DNA from: Kiritimatiellales bacterium
GTDB taxonomy: Bacteria > Verrucomicrobiota > Kiritimatiellia > Kiritimatiellales > Pontiellaceae
Direction of reading: 5' to 3'
DNA length: 12,936 nt
Assembly: GCA_013042165.1 (NCBI GenBank)
Contig: JABDQT010000017.1
Span: 1-12,936 of the forward strand
The position numbers and the translations under genes were made by a program. Positions 6,792 to 12,936 of the stretch are shown here, piece by piece. Under the pieces are notes generated by a model, which worked only from the letters and a program-made list of their open reading frames with translations, searched no databases and had not been told where the DNA came from. Within the stretch, counting starts at the first letter, position 1. Each line of letters starts with the position of its first letter.

Positions 6792-7750
6792 AAATCCTTC
6801 ATGCATTGGAAGAGTTCAGCGAAAGTAAAACACCGGTAATTCTAGCGGCGGGTTGTTTCGACGGGCTCCATATCGGCCACACGGCCGTCATCCAGACCGC
6901 CATTGACCGCGCCCGAGCCGTGGGCGGCGAGGCCTGGGTGTTCACCTTCGACCCCCACCCCGCCAAGGTGCTCAGCCCCGATCATGCGCCTCCACTGATC
7001 TATACGACGGACCAGCAATCCCGCCATATGCAGGAGATGGGCGTGGATGGATGTATCCTGCACCCGTTCAGCGTTGATTTCATGAAGCAGGAGCCGATCG
7101 ACTTTTTTGAAAACCTTTGCAGACACATTCCCAAACTGGCCGGTATTTCCGTGGGTCAGGATTGGTCGTTCGGGCGCGACCGTTCCGGCAATGCGGCACT
7201 CCTCGCCAGGCTTTGCGAGGAGCAAAACCTGTTTTTCTCGGCCCACCCCTCCGTCTGCTGGGGAGACCAACGCGTTTCGAGCACGCGCATCCGCGAGGCC
7301 ATCAGGCTGGGTCATCTGGCCGAAGCATCGAGCATGCTGGGCCGCCCGATCAGCACGATCGGCAATGTCGAGCATGGTGAAAAAATTGGACGCAAGCTGG
7401 GGTATCCGACCGCGAATCTGGCTCCCGCAAATGAAATGCTTCCTCCCCGCGGGATTTATGCCGCCACATTAAGGGTCGGCCACAGCCTCCATGCCGCAGC
7501 CGCCTATATCGGCCATCGTGGAACCTTCCACGAGAACGAACCTCAGGTGCTCGAGGTCTATCTTCTCGATGAAAAGGATATCGATCTTTACGGCCAGCAT
7601 GTGGAGGTCAGCTATATTGAGTACATCCGCGGCGACCGGGTATTTGATACTGCCGATATGCTCAAAACGCAGATTGCGGCTGATATCGCGGCCATCCGCA
7701 CCATTTTGGACGCACGATCAGCCTGTTCATCAACTCCCCGCGAGAGTTAG
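6788..7750 (+). CDS. ribF: Bifunctional riboflavin kinase / FAD synthetase
   Basis: RibF phosphorylates riboflavin to FMN and then adenylylates it to FAD. The 320 residues hold both halves. The N-terminal nucleotidyltransferase has GCFDGLHIGHT (22-32, HxGH motif) and VSSTRIRE (163-170). The C-terminal riboflavin kinase has GYPTAN (205-210), RGIYAATLRVG and LEVYLLDEKDIDLYG. One deviation is the usual 'NIG..PTF' segment, which reads AYIGHRGTF here. The size is typical (305-320). It starts inside the truB stop codon (ATGA) and so depends on the rbfA-truB transcript. There is no room for an FMN riboswitch directly upstream. A strong terminator lies 84 bases after its stop codon. Confidence 0.95.
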   Translation: MKILHALEEFSESKTPVILAAGCFDGLHIGHTAVIQTAIDRARAVGGEAWVFTFDPHPAKVLSPDHAPPLIYTTDQQSRHMQEMGVDGCILHPFSVDFMKQEPIDFFENLCRHIPKLAGISVGQDWSFGRDRSGNAALLARLCEEQNLFFSAHPSVCWGDQRVSSTRIREAIRLGHLAEASSMLGRPISTIGNVEHGEKIGRKLGYPTANLAPANEMLPPRGIYAATLRVGHSLHAAAAYIGHRGTFHENEPQVLEVYLLDEKDIDLYGQHVEVSYIEYIRGDRVFDTADMLKTQIAADIAAIRTILDARSACSSTPRES

Positions 7751-7833
7751 TCGATCCGCGCAATCTTTCCAACGTCTCTTTTCCGGATTCGGTATCGGGA
7801 ATACTTGACGCCACCAACCCGTTTCCCTAATTT

Positions 7834-7877
7834 GCCCGCTTCATAAGCCCACTTATGACAGCGGGCTTTTTTATTTT
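7834..7877 (+). terminator. Rho-independent terminator after ribF
   Basis: A long hairpin combines GCCCGCT (7834-7840) plus TCATAAG (7841-7847) with CTTATGA (7852-7858), one bulged C, and AGCGGGC (7860-7866), around a 4-base loop. It is followed directly by TTTTTTATTTT. This should end the rbfA-truB-ribF transcript. Because of it, purA needs its own promoter, which must lie within or just after the hairpin. Confidence 0.9.
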
Positions 7878-7882
7878 ATGAA
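7855..7882 (+). promoter_or_regulatory. Candidate purA promoter overlapping the ribF terminator
   Basis: ATGACA at 7855-7860 matches the -35 consensus TTGACA at 5 of 6 positions. TATGAA at 7877-7882 matches the -10 consensus at 4 of 6, with a 16-base spacer. Initiation would fall near 7889, giving a leader of about 20 bases with AAGGCAGG in the right region. A second, weaker candidate starts at TTGACG (7805-7810) with TAATTT 17 bases on, but its transcript would begin inside the hairpin. Both are consensus matches only. Confidence 0.35.
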
Positions 7883-7909
7883 TTCCAAGCTGAAGGCAGG
7901 TCTTAGAAA

Positions 7910-9187
7910 ATGTCGAAAACGGTATTGATCGGATCGCAATGGGGCGATGAAGGAAAAGGCAAGATAATCGATGTACTCACCGCGAATGCGGACTGGGTGG
8001 TGCGCTATCAGGGCGGCAACAACGCCGGCCACACGGTTGAAATCGGCGACCAGAAATATGTGCTGCATCTCACGCCCTCCGGCATCCTGCGCGAAGAGTG
8101 CAAGTGCGTCATTGGCAACGGCCTCGTGGTGGACCTTATCGGTCTGATGAACGAGCTCACCGAACTGGTCGAACGCGGGATTAAACTGGATGGCCGTCTA
8201 TTCATCTCCGACCGCGCGCATATTGTTTTGCAATACCACAAGGAAATCGACGGTGCCAAGGAAGGTCTGGCCGGCGAAGGCAAGAAAATCGGAACCACCC
8301 AGCGCGGCATCGGCCCCGCTTATGCCGACAAGGTGGACCGCATCGGCCTGCGCATGGGCGATATTCTTGAAGACGACTTTCTCGACATGGTTCGCGCCAA
8401 TACGGAAGACAAAAATATTATTCTGGAGAGCATGGGGAACGAACCCCTGGATATCGACAAGCTGCTGCCGCTGGTGAAAGAAGCCGCCGACTATTTGCGA
8501 CCCTTCATCTGCGACACGATCCCTTTGCTGCATGAAGCCGTAAAAAACGACGACGAGATTCTTTTTGAAGGCGCACAGGGGGTCATGCTTGACGTCGACT
8601 TTGGAACCTACCCCTTTGTCACATCCTCCAACACCGGCGCGGGTGGCGCGCCTGCCGGCTCCGGCGTCCCCCCGAACGCGATCGATCGCGTGGTAGGTAT
8701 CGTCAAGGCGTACACCACCCGTGTTGGCGAAGGCCCCTTCCCGACCGAACTCAAGGATGAAATGGGTGCCCACATCGCCAAGGTCGGGCACGAATTCGGC
8801 GCCACGACCGGACGCCCGCGCCGTTGCGGGTGGTTCGATGCCGTCATCGCCCGATACTCGGCCATGGTCGGCGGCATCAACGAATGGGCCCTGATGAAGC
8901 TCGACGTGCTTGACGCCGTGGAAACGATCAAGGTCTGCGTTGCCTACGAAGTCGATGGCGAACGTATTACGAACGTACCGGCCAGCATTCGCAAACTGGA
9001 ACGCTGCACACCGGTGTACGAAGAGTTCAAAGGCTGGAACACTCCGACCACGGGTTGCACGCAGTGGGACGAACTGCCCGAGCAGGCGCAGAAATATGTC
9101 GAGTATCTGGAAAACCTGACGGGCGTAAAGGTCTCCATTCTTTCCGTCGGCCCAAAACGGGAGAGCACACTACTGCTCGATCGCTAA
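7910..9187 (+). CDS. purA: Adenylosuccinate synthetase
   Basis: PurA couples IMP and aspartate, using GTP, to make adenylosuccinate, the first committed step from IMP to AMP; it is cytoplasmic. The 425-residue length is typical (~430). The N-terminus has the GTP-binding and catalytic motif GSQWGDEGKGK with Asp13, then QGGNNAGHTV with His41, matching the two known active-site residues. KKIGTTQRGIGPAYADK (~125-141), LFEGAQGVMLDVDFGTYPFV and SSNTGAGGA (the IMP-site region), and TTGRPRRCGWFDA near residue 305 are all present and intact. It sits alone between the ribF terminator and an inverted-repeat gap (9188-9309). Codon use looks like that of its neighbours. No pur operon surrounds it, which is common for purA. 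Confidence 0.97.
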   Translation: MSKTVLIGSQWGDEGKGKIIDVLTANADWVVRYQGGNNAGHTVEIGDQKYVLHLTPSGILREECKCVIGNGLVVDLIGLMNELTELVERGIKLDGRLFISDRAHIVLQYHKEIDGAKEGLAGEGKKIGTTQRGIGPAYADKVDRIGLRMGDILEDDFLDMVRANTEDKNIILESMGNEPLDIDKLLPLVKEAADYLRPFICDTIPLLHEAVKNDDEILFEGAQGVMLDVDFGTYPFVTSSNTGAGGAPAGSGVPPNAIDRVVGIVKAYTTRVGEGPFPTELKDEMGAHIAKVGHEFGATTGRPRRCGWFDAVIARYSAMVGGINEWALMKLDVLDAVETIKVCVAYEVDGERITNVPASIRKLERCTPVYEEFKGWNTPTTGCTQWDELPEQAQKYVEYLENLTGVKVSILSVGPKRESTLLLDR

Positions 9188-9190
9188 AAC

Positions 9191-9299
9191 AACTATGAGG
9201 GATGAACTATGAAAGATGAAATTTGGTCTGCGACGCTTTCAATAAAAAGGCCAACGCCGATTGAGTTCCAAATTCATACTTCATCTTTCATATCTCATC
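9191..9299. repeat. Inverted repeat between purA and uppS, with tandem 14-base units
   Basis: The 20-base arms at 9201-9220 and 9280-9299 are complementary at 18 of 20 positions, and a further inner match (ATTTGG with CCAAAT) exists. The left side is also a tandem of two 14-base units, AACTATGAGGGATG and AACTATGAAAGATG (9191-9218, 12 of 14 identical). It fills nearly the whole gap between purA and uppS and ends 10 bases before the uppS start codon. No T-tract follows the right arm, so it is not a standard terminator. Confidence 0.8.
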
Positions 9300-9309
9300 G
9301 TTCAAAATA

Positions 9310-10041
9310 ATGGATTTCGACCCCCAACCCCTCGAAAAGGTCCCTCGCCACGTTGCCATCATCATGGATGGCAATGGGCGGTGGGCGCAGGAACGGGGCC
9401 TTTCGCGGATTGAGGGTCACAAGGAAGGGGCTCAGTCGGTGCGCGCCGCACTGCGCGCCGCCAAGCAGGCCGGAATTGAATTCCTGACCGTATATGCCTT
9501 CAGCACGGAAAACTGGAAGCGGCCGCCGCAGGAAATTGATGGATTGATGAAGCTGCTGATCAGCTCGCTGAATGCCTACGAACAGGAGCTGCATGAAAAC
9601 AAGATTCGGCTGCGCGTGATGGGCCAGCTGGAGCGGCTTCCTTTGCCCGTTCGCGCGCGCATCCAAAAGGCGATCGATGCCACGGCGGCATACACCGGAC
9701 ATACCTTTATTATTGCGCTGAGTTACGGATCCCGCACGGAAATCGCGGAGGCTGCCAAACGGATCACGGAAAAAGTGCAGAGCGGCGAGCTTAAGACCGA
9801 GGATATTGATGAGCAGGCGATTTCCGACCATCTCTACCTGCCGGATGTGCCCGATCCGGAGCTGATGATCCGCACCAGCGGGGAACTGCGGCTCAGCAAC
9901 TTTTTGCTCTGGCAGCTCTCCTATTCCGAATTCTATGTCACCGACACCTACTGGCCGGACTTCCGCGAAGAGCAGTTTTTCAAGGCATTGGAAGCTTACA
10001 ATCTGCGCGATCGACGCTATGGTGCGGTAAAGAAGAAATAA
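9310..10041 (+). CDS. uppS: Undecaprenyl diphosphate synthase (cis-prenyltransferase)
   Basis: UppS condenses isopentenyl diphosphate units onto farnesyl diphosphate with cis double bonds to give the C55 lipid that carries peptidoglycan and O-antigen precursors. The 243 residues carry HVAIIMDGNGRWAQ with catalytic Asp20, GHKEGAQSVR, VYAFSTENWKRP and the C-terminal RTSGELRLSNFLLWQ followed by SEFYVTDTYWPDF. All are classic cis-prenyltransferase regions at the usual spacing. It begins the uppS-cdsA-rseP envelope cluster, with 12 bases between its stop and cdsA. There is no recognisable Shine-Dalgarno sequence, because the bases before the ATG belong to an inverted repeat arm and the AT-rich TTCAAAATA. 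The start is nonetheless well placed relative to the conserved N-terminal motif. Its promoter is not evident; read-through from purA is possible. Confidence 0.96.
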   Translation: MDFDPQPLEKVPRHVAIIMDGNGRWAQERGLSRIEGHKEGAQSVRAALRAAKQAGIEFLTVYAFSTENWKRPPQEIDGLMKLLISSLNAYEQELHENKIRLRVMGQLERLPLPVRARIQKAIDATAAYTGHTFIIALSYGSRTEIAEAAKRITEKVQSGELKTEDIDEQAISDHLYLPDVPDPELMIRTSGELRLSNFLLWQLSYSEFYVTDTYWPDFREEQFFKALEAYNLRDRRYGAVKKK

Positions 10042-10053
10042 CCGGACGCTCTC

Positions 10054-10899
10054 ATGGACAAGAAACGTATTATTATAGCACTTAGCATTGCAGCGGTTCT
10101 TATCCCTGCATTCTGTCTGGTGCCCTGCCGCTGGCCAATCGGACTGATCGGCATGATGCTCTTTGCCGGCATCGGCACATGGGAGTTCTACGGGCTGCTT
10201 CACGCGGGCAACGTGGAAGCATCCAAAAAATGGGGTACGGCCAGCGGGCTGATCTTCATTATCGCGACGTGGTATCACATGACCGGCCAGCTTTCCAACA
10301 GCATGCTGTGGTGCGTACTGCTGCTGGTGCTGGTCTCCAATTTTTTCCGGATCCTTGCCTACCCAAACCTCCGTAAAGGACTCGTCAGCTGCATGGGAAC
10401 GATCCTCGGTCTGGTGTATGTCCCCCTGTTCTGGAGCTTCGTGGTACGACTGTTCCTGAGCGGCGATCTCTCGAAGCCCGGCTGGGCGGCGTTCTATGTC
10501 ATCTTCTGCATGAAAATGGCCGATTCAGGCGGCTACTTTTTTGGCACTCGCTTCGGCAAACACAAGCTGGCCCCGACCATCTCTCCGAAAAAGAGCTGGG
10601 AAGGTTTGGCGGGCGGCATCGTTTTCTGCCTGATCGTAAATGTGGCCTGGTGGATCATTTCAAACGGTCACATCAACAGCACCATCTCTTTTTCGCTGGG
10701 ACATGCGCTCGTACTCGGCTTCCTGTTTCCGATTGTCGGGACGCTGGGAGACCTCGTCGAATCCATGTTTAAACGCGCTGTTGATGTCAAGGATTCCAAC
10801 ACCATGGTCTATGGGCTCGGCGGAATACTTGATATGGTCGACAGCATCCTCTTTGCCGCACCCATGCTTTATATCTACATCGAACTTTTCCTCAGATAA
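10054..10899 (+). CDS. cdsA: Phosphatidate cytidylyltransferase (CDP-diacylglycerol synthase)
   Basis: CdsA turns phosphatidic acid and CTP into CDP-diacylglycerol, the precursor of phosphatidylethanolamine, phosphatidylglycerol and cardiolipin; it is an integral inner-membrane enzyme. The 281 residues are largely hydrophobic, with multiple membrane spans. Conserved segments include KMADSGGYFFGTRFGKHK, TISPKKSWEGLAGG and the C-terminal signature region starting GDLVESMFKRAVDVKDS. In that signature the usual 'PGHGG.LDR.D' reads YGLGGILDMVD, so a highly conserved His and Arg are replaced. The aspartates are kept, so activity is likely but the deviation is notable. It follows uppS by 12 bases and precedes rseP by 18. 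No Shine-Dalgarno sequence is visible before its ATG, so translation may be coupled to uppS. Confidence 0.93.
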   Translation: MDKKRIIIALSIAAVLIPAFCLVPCRWPIGLIGMMLFAGIGTWEFYGLLHAGNVEASKKWGTASGLIFIIATWYHMTGQLSNSMLWCVLLLVLVSNFFRILAYPNLRKGLVSCMGTILGLVYVPLFWSFVVRLFLSGDLSKPGWAAFYVIFCMKMADSGGYFFGTRFGKHKLAPTISPKKSWEGLAGGIVFCLIVNVAWWIISNGHINSTISFSLGHALVLGFLFPIVGTLGDLVESMFKRAVDVKDSNTMVYGLGGILDMVDSILFAAPMLYIYIELFLR

Positions 10900-10917
10900 T
10901 CCCCAAAGGACCACGCC

Positions 10918-12294
10918 ATGCTCGAGATTCTCTATATTGTTGTTATGATGCTGTTCCTATTCGGCGTCACTATTTTCGTCCACGAATGGGGGCATTTCAT
11001 CGCAGCCCGGAAATGCGGGCTGGTGATTGAGGCCTTCTCGATCGGCATGGGACCCGCCCTCTGGAAGAAGGAGATCGACGGCATCGTCTACAAGATCGGC
11101 GCCTTTCCCATCGGCGGCTATGTCTCGCTGCCGCAACTCGATCCCGAAGGGATGGAAAAGGTACAGGGCGACAACAACGAGGCCGACCGCAAGACCCTGC
11201 CCGATGTCTCCCCGTGGAAGAAGATCGTCGTCGCCGTCGCCGGACCCCTTTGCAACATCGTCTTTGCCTTCATTCTGGCTCTGATTGTCTCGGCCGCGGA
11301 TCAACCGGAAAGCCTTGCACTGATCGGTACGGTCGAGGAAGACAGCGCGGCCTATGAAAAAGGGTTGCGCCCTGCCGACCAGATTATCGCCGTGAACGGA
11401 AATCCGGTAAAAACCTGGTATGACGCCCAGGTCGAAGCACTGCTCGTCGGCGGCGACTTCGAGGTTACCCTTACGGTGCTGTCCGGCAGCAAGACGCACG
11501 ACATTCAAATCCAGGCCAACAATCCCGAGGATGGTGACTTTCTGCTGGATGGTATTTCCGAGGCCATTCCCTGCGTGCTGGGCCGTGTCACGCCCGGCTC
11601 TCCGGCCGAGGCCGCCGGCATTCAGCCCGACGATATTGTCAAGATATTCAATAGCATCCCGGTCATCGACTGGAACCACTTCACCGAACTCGTCCAGACT
11701 GCTCCCGATCAGACCGTCACCATGACCGTCATGCGCAATGATGAACTCGTCGATCTGACCGTAACGCCCAAGTATGACGAAAGCATGGACCGTACGCTGA
11801 TCGGTGTAAAACTCGGCGGATCGATGTCCATGCCGTGGACCCTCACCGGAAGCCCTATCGAACAGATCAAAAGCGACTCGTCGTCAATCTTCCGTCTGCT
11901 CAAAGCACTGACCACCAAGGGCGAAGCCAAGCAGGCTGCCGGAGGGCTGGGCGGCCCCGTGGCCATCTTTACGATGATCTGGTTTGCCCTGAAGATGGGT
12001 ATCATCAACGCCCTGGGCCTCATCCGCTTCATCAATATCAACCTGGCGGTGCTCAATCTGCTGCCGCTGCCGGTACTCGACGGCGGGCACATCTGCTTTG
12101 CGCTGTGGGAAGGCGTTACGCGCCGCAAGGTGCACCCCAAGGTGGTGGCCACGCTGGTGAATGTCTTCGCCATCCTGCTCATCTCCGCCATGGTGTTCCT
12201 TTCCTGGCGCGATGCCGACCGCAACTGGAACATCAGCCGGTTCTTCAAGAAAGCCCCTGCGGCCGAACAACCCGTCGCGGAGCCTGCCGAATAG
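10918..12294 (+). CDS. rseP: RseP-type intramembrane site-2 zinc metalloprotease
   Basis: RseP family proteases cut membrane-spanning anti-sigma factors and remnant signal peptides inside the inner membrane. The 458-residue length is typical. The zinc and catalytic motif HEWGH (His22, Glu23, His26) is in the first membrane segment, and the third ligand lies in PVLDGGH (Asp388). Between them are a membrane span around 102-126 (with AGPLCNIVFAF) and two PDZ domains, one beginning about GTVEEDSAAYEKGLRPADQ (~137-200) and one about RVTPGSPAEAAGIQPDDI (~221-290). The C-terminus adds another span and a Pro/Ala/Glu tail. AAAGGA 7 bases before the ATG supports the start. In many bacteria dxr sits between cdsA and rseP; it is absent here. 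The substrate cannot be told, since no sigma or anti-sigma gene is in view. Confidence 0.95.
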   Translation: MLEILYIVVMMLFLFGVTIFVHEWGHFIAARKCGLVIEAFSIGMGPALWKKEIDGIVYKIGAFPIGGYVSLPQLDPEGMEKVQGDNNEADRKTLPDVSPWKKIVVAVAGPLCNIVFAFILALIVSAADQPESLALIGTVEEDSAAYEKGLRPADQIIAVNGNPVKTWYDAQVEALLVGGDFEVTLTVLSGSKTHDIQIQANNPEDGDFLLDGISEAIPCVLGRVTPGSPAEAAGIQPDDIVKIFNSIPVIDWNHFTELVQTAPDQTVTMTVMRNDELVDLTVTPKYDESMDRTLIGVKLGGSMSMPWTLTGSPIEQIKSDSSSIFRLLKALTTKGEAKQAAGGLGGPVAIFTMIWFALKMGIINALGLIRFININLAVLNLLPLPVLDGGHICFALWEGVTRRKVHPKVVATLVNVFAILLISAMVFLSWRDADRNWNISRFFKKAPAAEQPVAEPAE

Positions 12295-12309
12295 CCGTCA
12301 CCTGTAGAT

Positions 12310-12684
12310 ATGAAACGCACCTACCAAAAGCGGTCGTCGTTCGACTTCAAGAAGCTGGGTCGGATCGCTTTCACGCTTTTTGTTGTTTTCATTGCCTATA
12401 AAATCCTGACTCCGCCGAGCCACGAAACCGCACGAATCGACTCGCCCAATGGAAGCAAAACGGCACGCCTGCGCACATTCTACTATTACGACGACCAGCC
12501 TTCCTACAAAGTCTACTACCGCGAGTCCGGTAAACGGGCATGGCGAAACCTGCTGTATCTTCCCGCCTACACCAACACGCCTGCGGACTCCGCACAGGCC
12601 ATGATTGAATGGAGCCCCGACTCCGCGCAGCTCGATCTGCTGATCAACGGCACATCGATCTGGCATCATGTGTTCGAGGATTAA
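12310..12684 (+). CDS. Small membrane-anchored protein of unknown function
   Basis: I do not recognise this 124-residue protein. Its N-terminus is basic (KRTYQKRSS, then FKKLGR) and is followed by one hydrophobic span (about residues 18-34), so it is probably anchored with the remainder in the periplasm. The rest is rich in Tyr and Arg, with a beta-strand-like pattern: IDSPNGSKTARLRTFYYYDD, YKVYYRE, and the phrase WSPDSAQLDLLI, which resembles single blades of TolB/WD40-like beta-propellers (a 'W-S-P-D-S' turn). That likeness is weak and the protein is too short for a propeller. It starts 15 bases after the rseP stop with no clear Shine-Dalgarno sequence, so it probably shares the rseP transcript and may be translated by coupling. 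Codon use looks like that of its neighbours, so it is likely a real gene. Confidence 0.75.
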   Translation: MKRTYQKRSSFDFKKLGRIAFTLFVVFIAYKILTPPSHETARIDSPNGSKTARLRTFYYYDDQPSYKVYYRESGKRAWRNLLYLPAYTNTPADSAQAMIEWSPDSAQLDLLINGTSIWHHVFED

Positions 12685-12704
12685 GCGCCCGGGCCGTGAA
12701 AATG

Positions 12705-12758
12705 TAAAATAAATGTCCTCCCTCCCCGTTATATGACTGCACCGGGGAAGACAGGAGG
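12705..12758 (+). promoter_or_regulatory. Leader of the last gene: -10-like box, foldable hairpin and strong ribosome binding site
   Basis: TAAAAT at 12705-12710 matches the -10 consensus at 5 of 6, but I see no good -35. Downstream, TCCCCG (12723-12728) pairs with CGGGGA (12743-12748). Just outside, CCTCC (12717-12721) can pair with GGAGG (12754-12758), which is the core of the ribosome binding site AGGAGG (12753-12758), 7 bases from the ATG at 12766. The fold would hide the binding site. This is a paper fold, not a calculated one. Confidence 0.4.
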
Positions 12759-12765
12759 TACAACC

Positions 12766-12936
12766 ATGAAAACATTAACTGGAATAAGCGCAGTACTCGC
12801 AACCCTGCTCGCTGGAGCCATGGTCGCTGATGCCCAGCAGCAGAGGAATCCAAAAGGCGCGGGTTCGCAGGCCTATCCGCATTGCGGCAGCCTGAATTCT
12901 CGTCAACAGCAACGGGGCCCGAATTCTCGTCAACAG
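12766..12936 (+). CDS. Secreted Gln/Arg-rich repeat protein, N-terminal part (runs off right edge)
   Basis: The first 57 codons of an open frame are visible. A typical signal peptide (MKTLTGISAV then a hydrophobic Ala/Leu stretch, with probable cleavage after Ala-Asp-Ala at residue 23) leads into a mature part starting QQQRNPKGAGSQAYPHCG, with one cysteine at residue 40. From residue 44 a 9-residue unit NSRQQQRGP starts to repeat (second copy from residue 53, cut by the window edge). The product should be exported and low in complexity. The start is secure: a perfect AGGAGG lies 7 bases upstream, the best in the window. Function is unknown. Some periplasmic metal- or stress-related proteins have similar Gln/Gly/Pro/Arg-rich starts, but this is only a resemblance. 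Confidence 0.75.
   Translation, partial: MKTLTGISAVLATLLAGAMVADAQQQRNPKGAGSQAYPHCGSLNSRQQQRGPNSRQQ
12894..12936 (+). repeat. Direct repeat with 27-base period inside the secreted protein gene
   Basis: The 16 bases GAATTCTCGTCAACAG occur identically at 12894-12909 and 12921-12936, 27 bases (9 codons) apart, and encode NSRQQ twice. The second copy ends exactly at the window edge, so the array may continue. Identity at the DNA level suggests recent duplication or slippage. Confidence 0.8.

Noticed and set aside
9295..10278. Minus-strand 327-codon open frame opposite uppS and cdsA
   Set aside because: It spans two real genes and the gap between them in antisense, and its sequence has no family features.
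10957..11679. Minus-strand 240-codon open frame opposite rseP
   Set aside because: It is antisense to intact protease and PDZ motifs; Asp/Gly-rich composition is expected from the reverse strand.
12894..12936. GAATTC-containing repeats at the right edge as a cloning or assembly artefact
   Set aside because: The repeat period is exactly nine codons, the frame stays open, and the encoded unit continues the Gln/Arg-rich character of the preceding residues.

Overview
The window is about 12.9 kb of gene-dense, moderately GC-rich bacterial chromosome. It carries almost entirely core-metabolism genes, with little or no sign of mobile elements, phage or CRISPR. It suggests a Gram-negative, probably anaerobic or fermentative bacterium that uses sodium-motive force. 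The evidence is a three-gene biotin-dependent Na+-pumping decarboxylase, a meso-diaminopimelate gene (dapF), an outer-membrane-type lipoprotein gene and an RseP-type intramembrane protease. The gene mix, the uneven use of Shine-Dalgarno sequences and the degenerate inverted repeats in the gaps would fit the PVC superphylum (for example Kiritimatiellota). That placement is a guess from style, not from a search.

Layout. On the minus strand, left part: dapF (1-465, running off the left edge), then a rho-independent terminator (513-544), then the operon oadG-oadA-oadB (4134 down to 568). A 119-134 bp divergent gap separates this from a plus-strand run that fills the rest of the window. That run is birA (4269-5000), a 3D-domain lipoprotein (4997-5536), rbfA-truB-ribF (5684-7750, overlapping genes), a terminator/promoter zone (7805-7882), purA (7910-9187), uppS-cdsA-rseP (9310-12294), a small membrane-anchored unknown (12310-12684), and the start of a secreted Gln/Arg-rich repeat protein that runs off the right edge (12766-12936).

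How the genes work together. OadA carries a biotinyl-lysine domain, and BirA, encoded back to back with it, is the enzyme that would load the biotin. OadG, OadA and OadB together would form a membrane Na+ pump driven by decarboxylation of a carboxylic acid, by homology oxaloacetate. RbfA, TruB and RibF are 30S maturation, tRNA pseudouridine-55 and FAD synthesis proteins that are often neighbours. UppS, CdsA and RseP form the usual envelope lipid/protease cluster, here without dxr or frr.

The least ordinary parts are these: three sequence-unrelated inverted repeats (5017-5093, 5552-5602, 9201-9299) whose arms are each built of a short, nearly duplicated unit; one of them lies inside the signal-peptide coding region of the lipoprotein gene; an OadB with a signal peptide and a long extra N-terminal segment; an OadA with an unusual active-site motif; and a repeat-bearing secreted protein whose strong ribosome binding site can pair with its own leader. 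I saw no clearly new multi-gene system.
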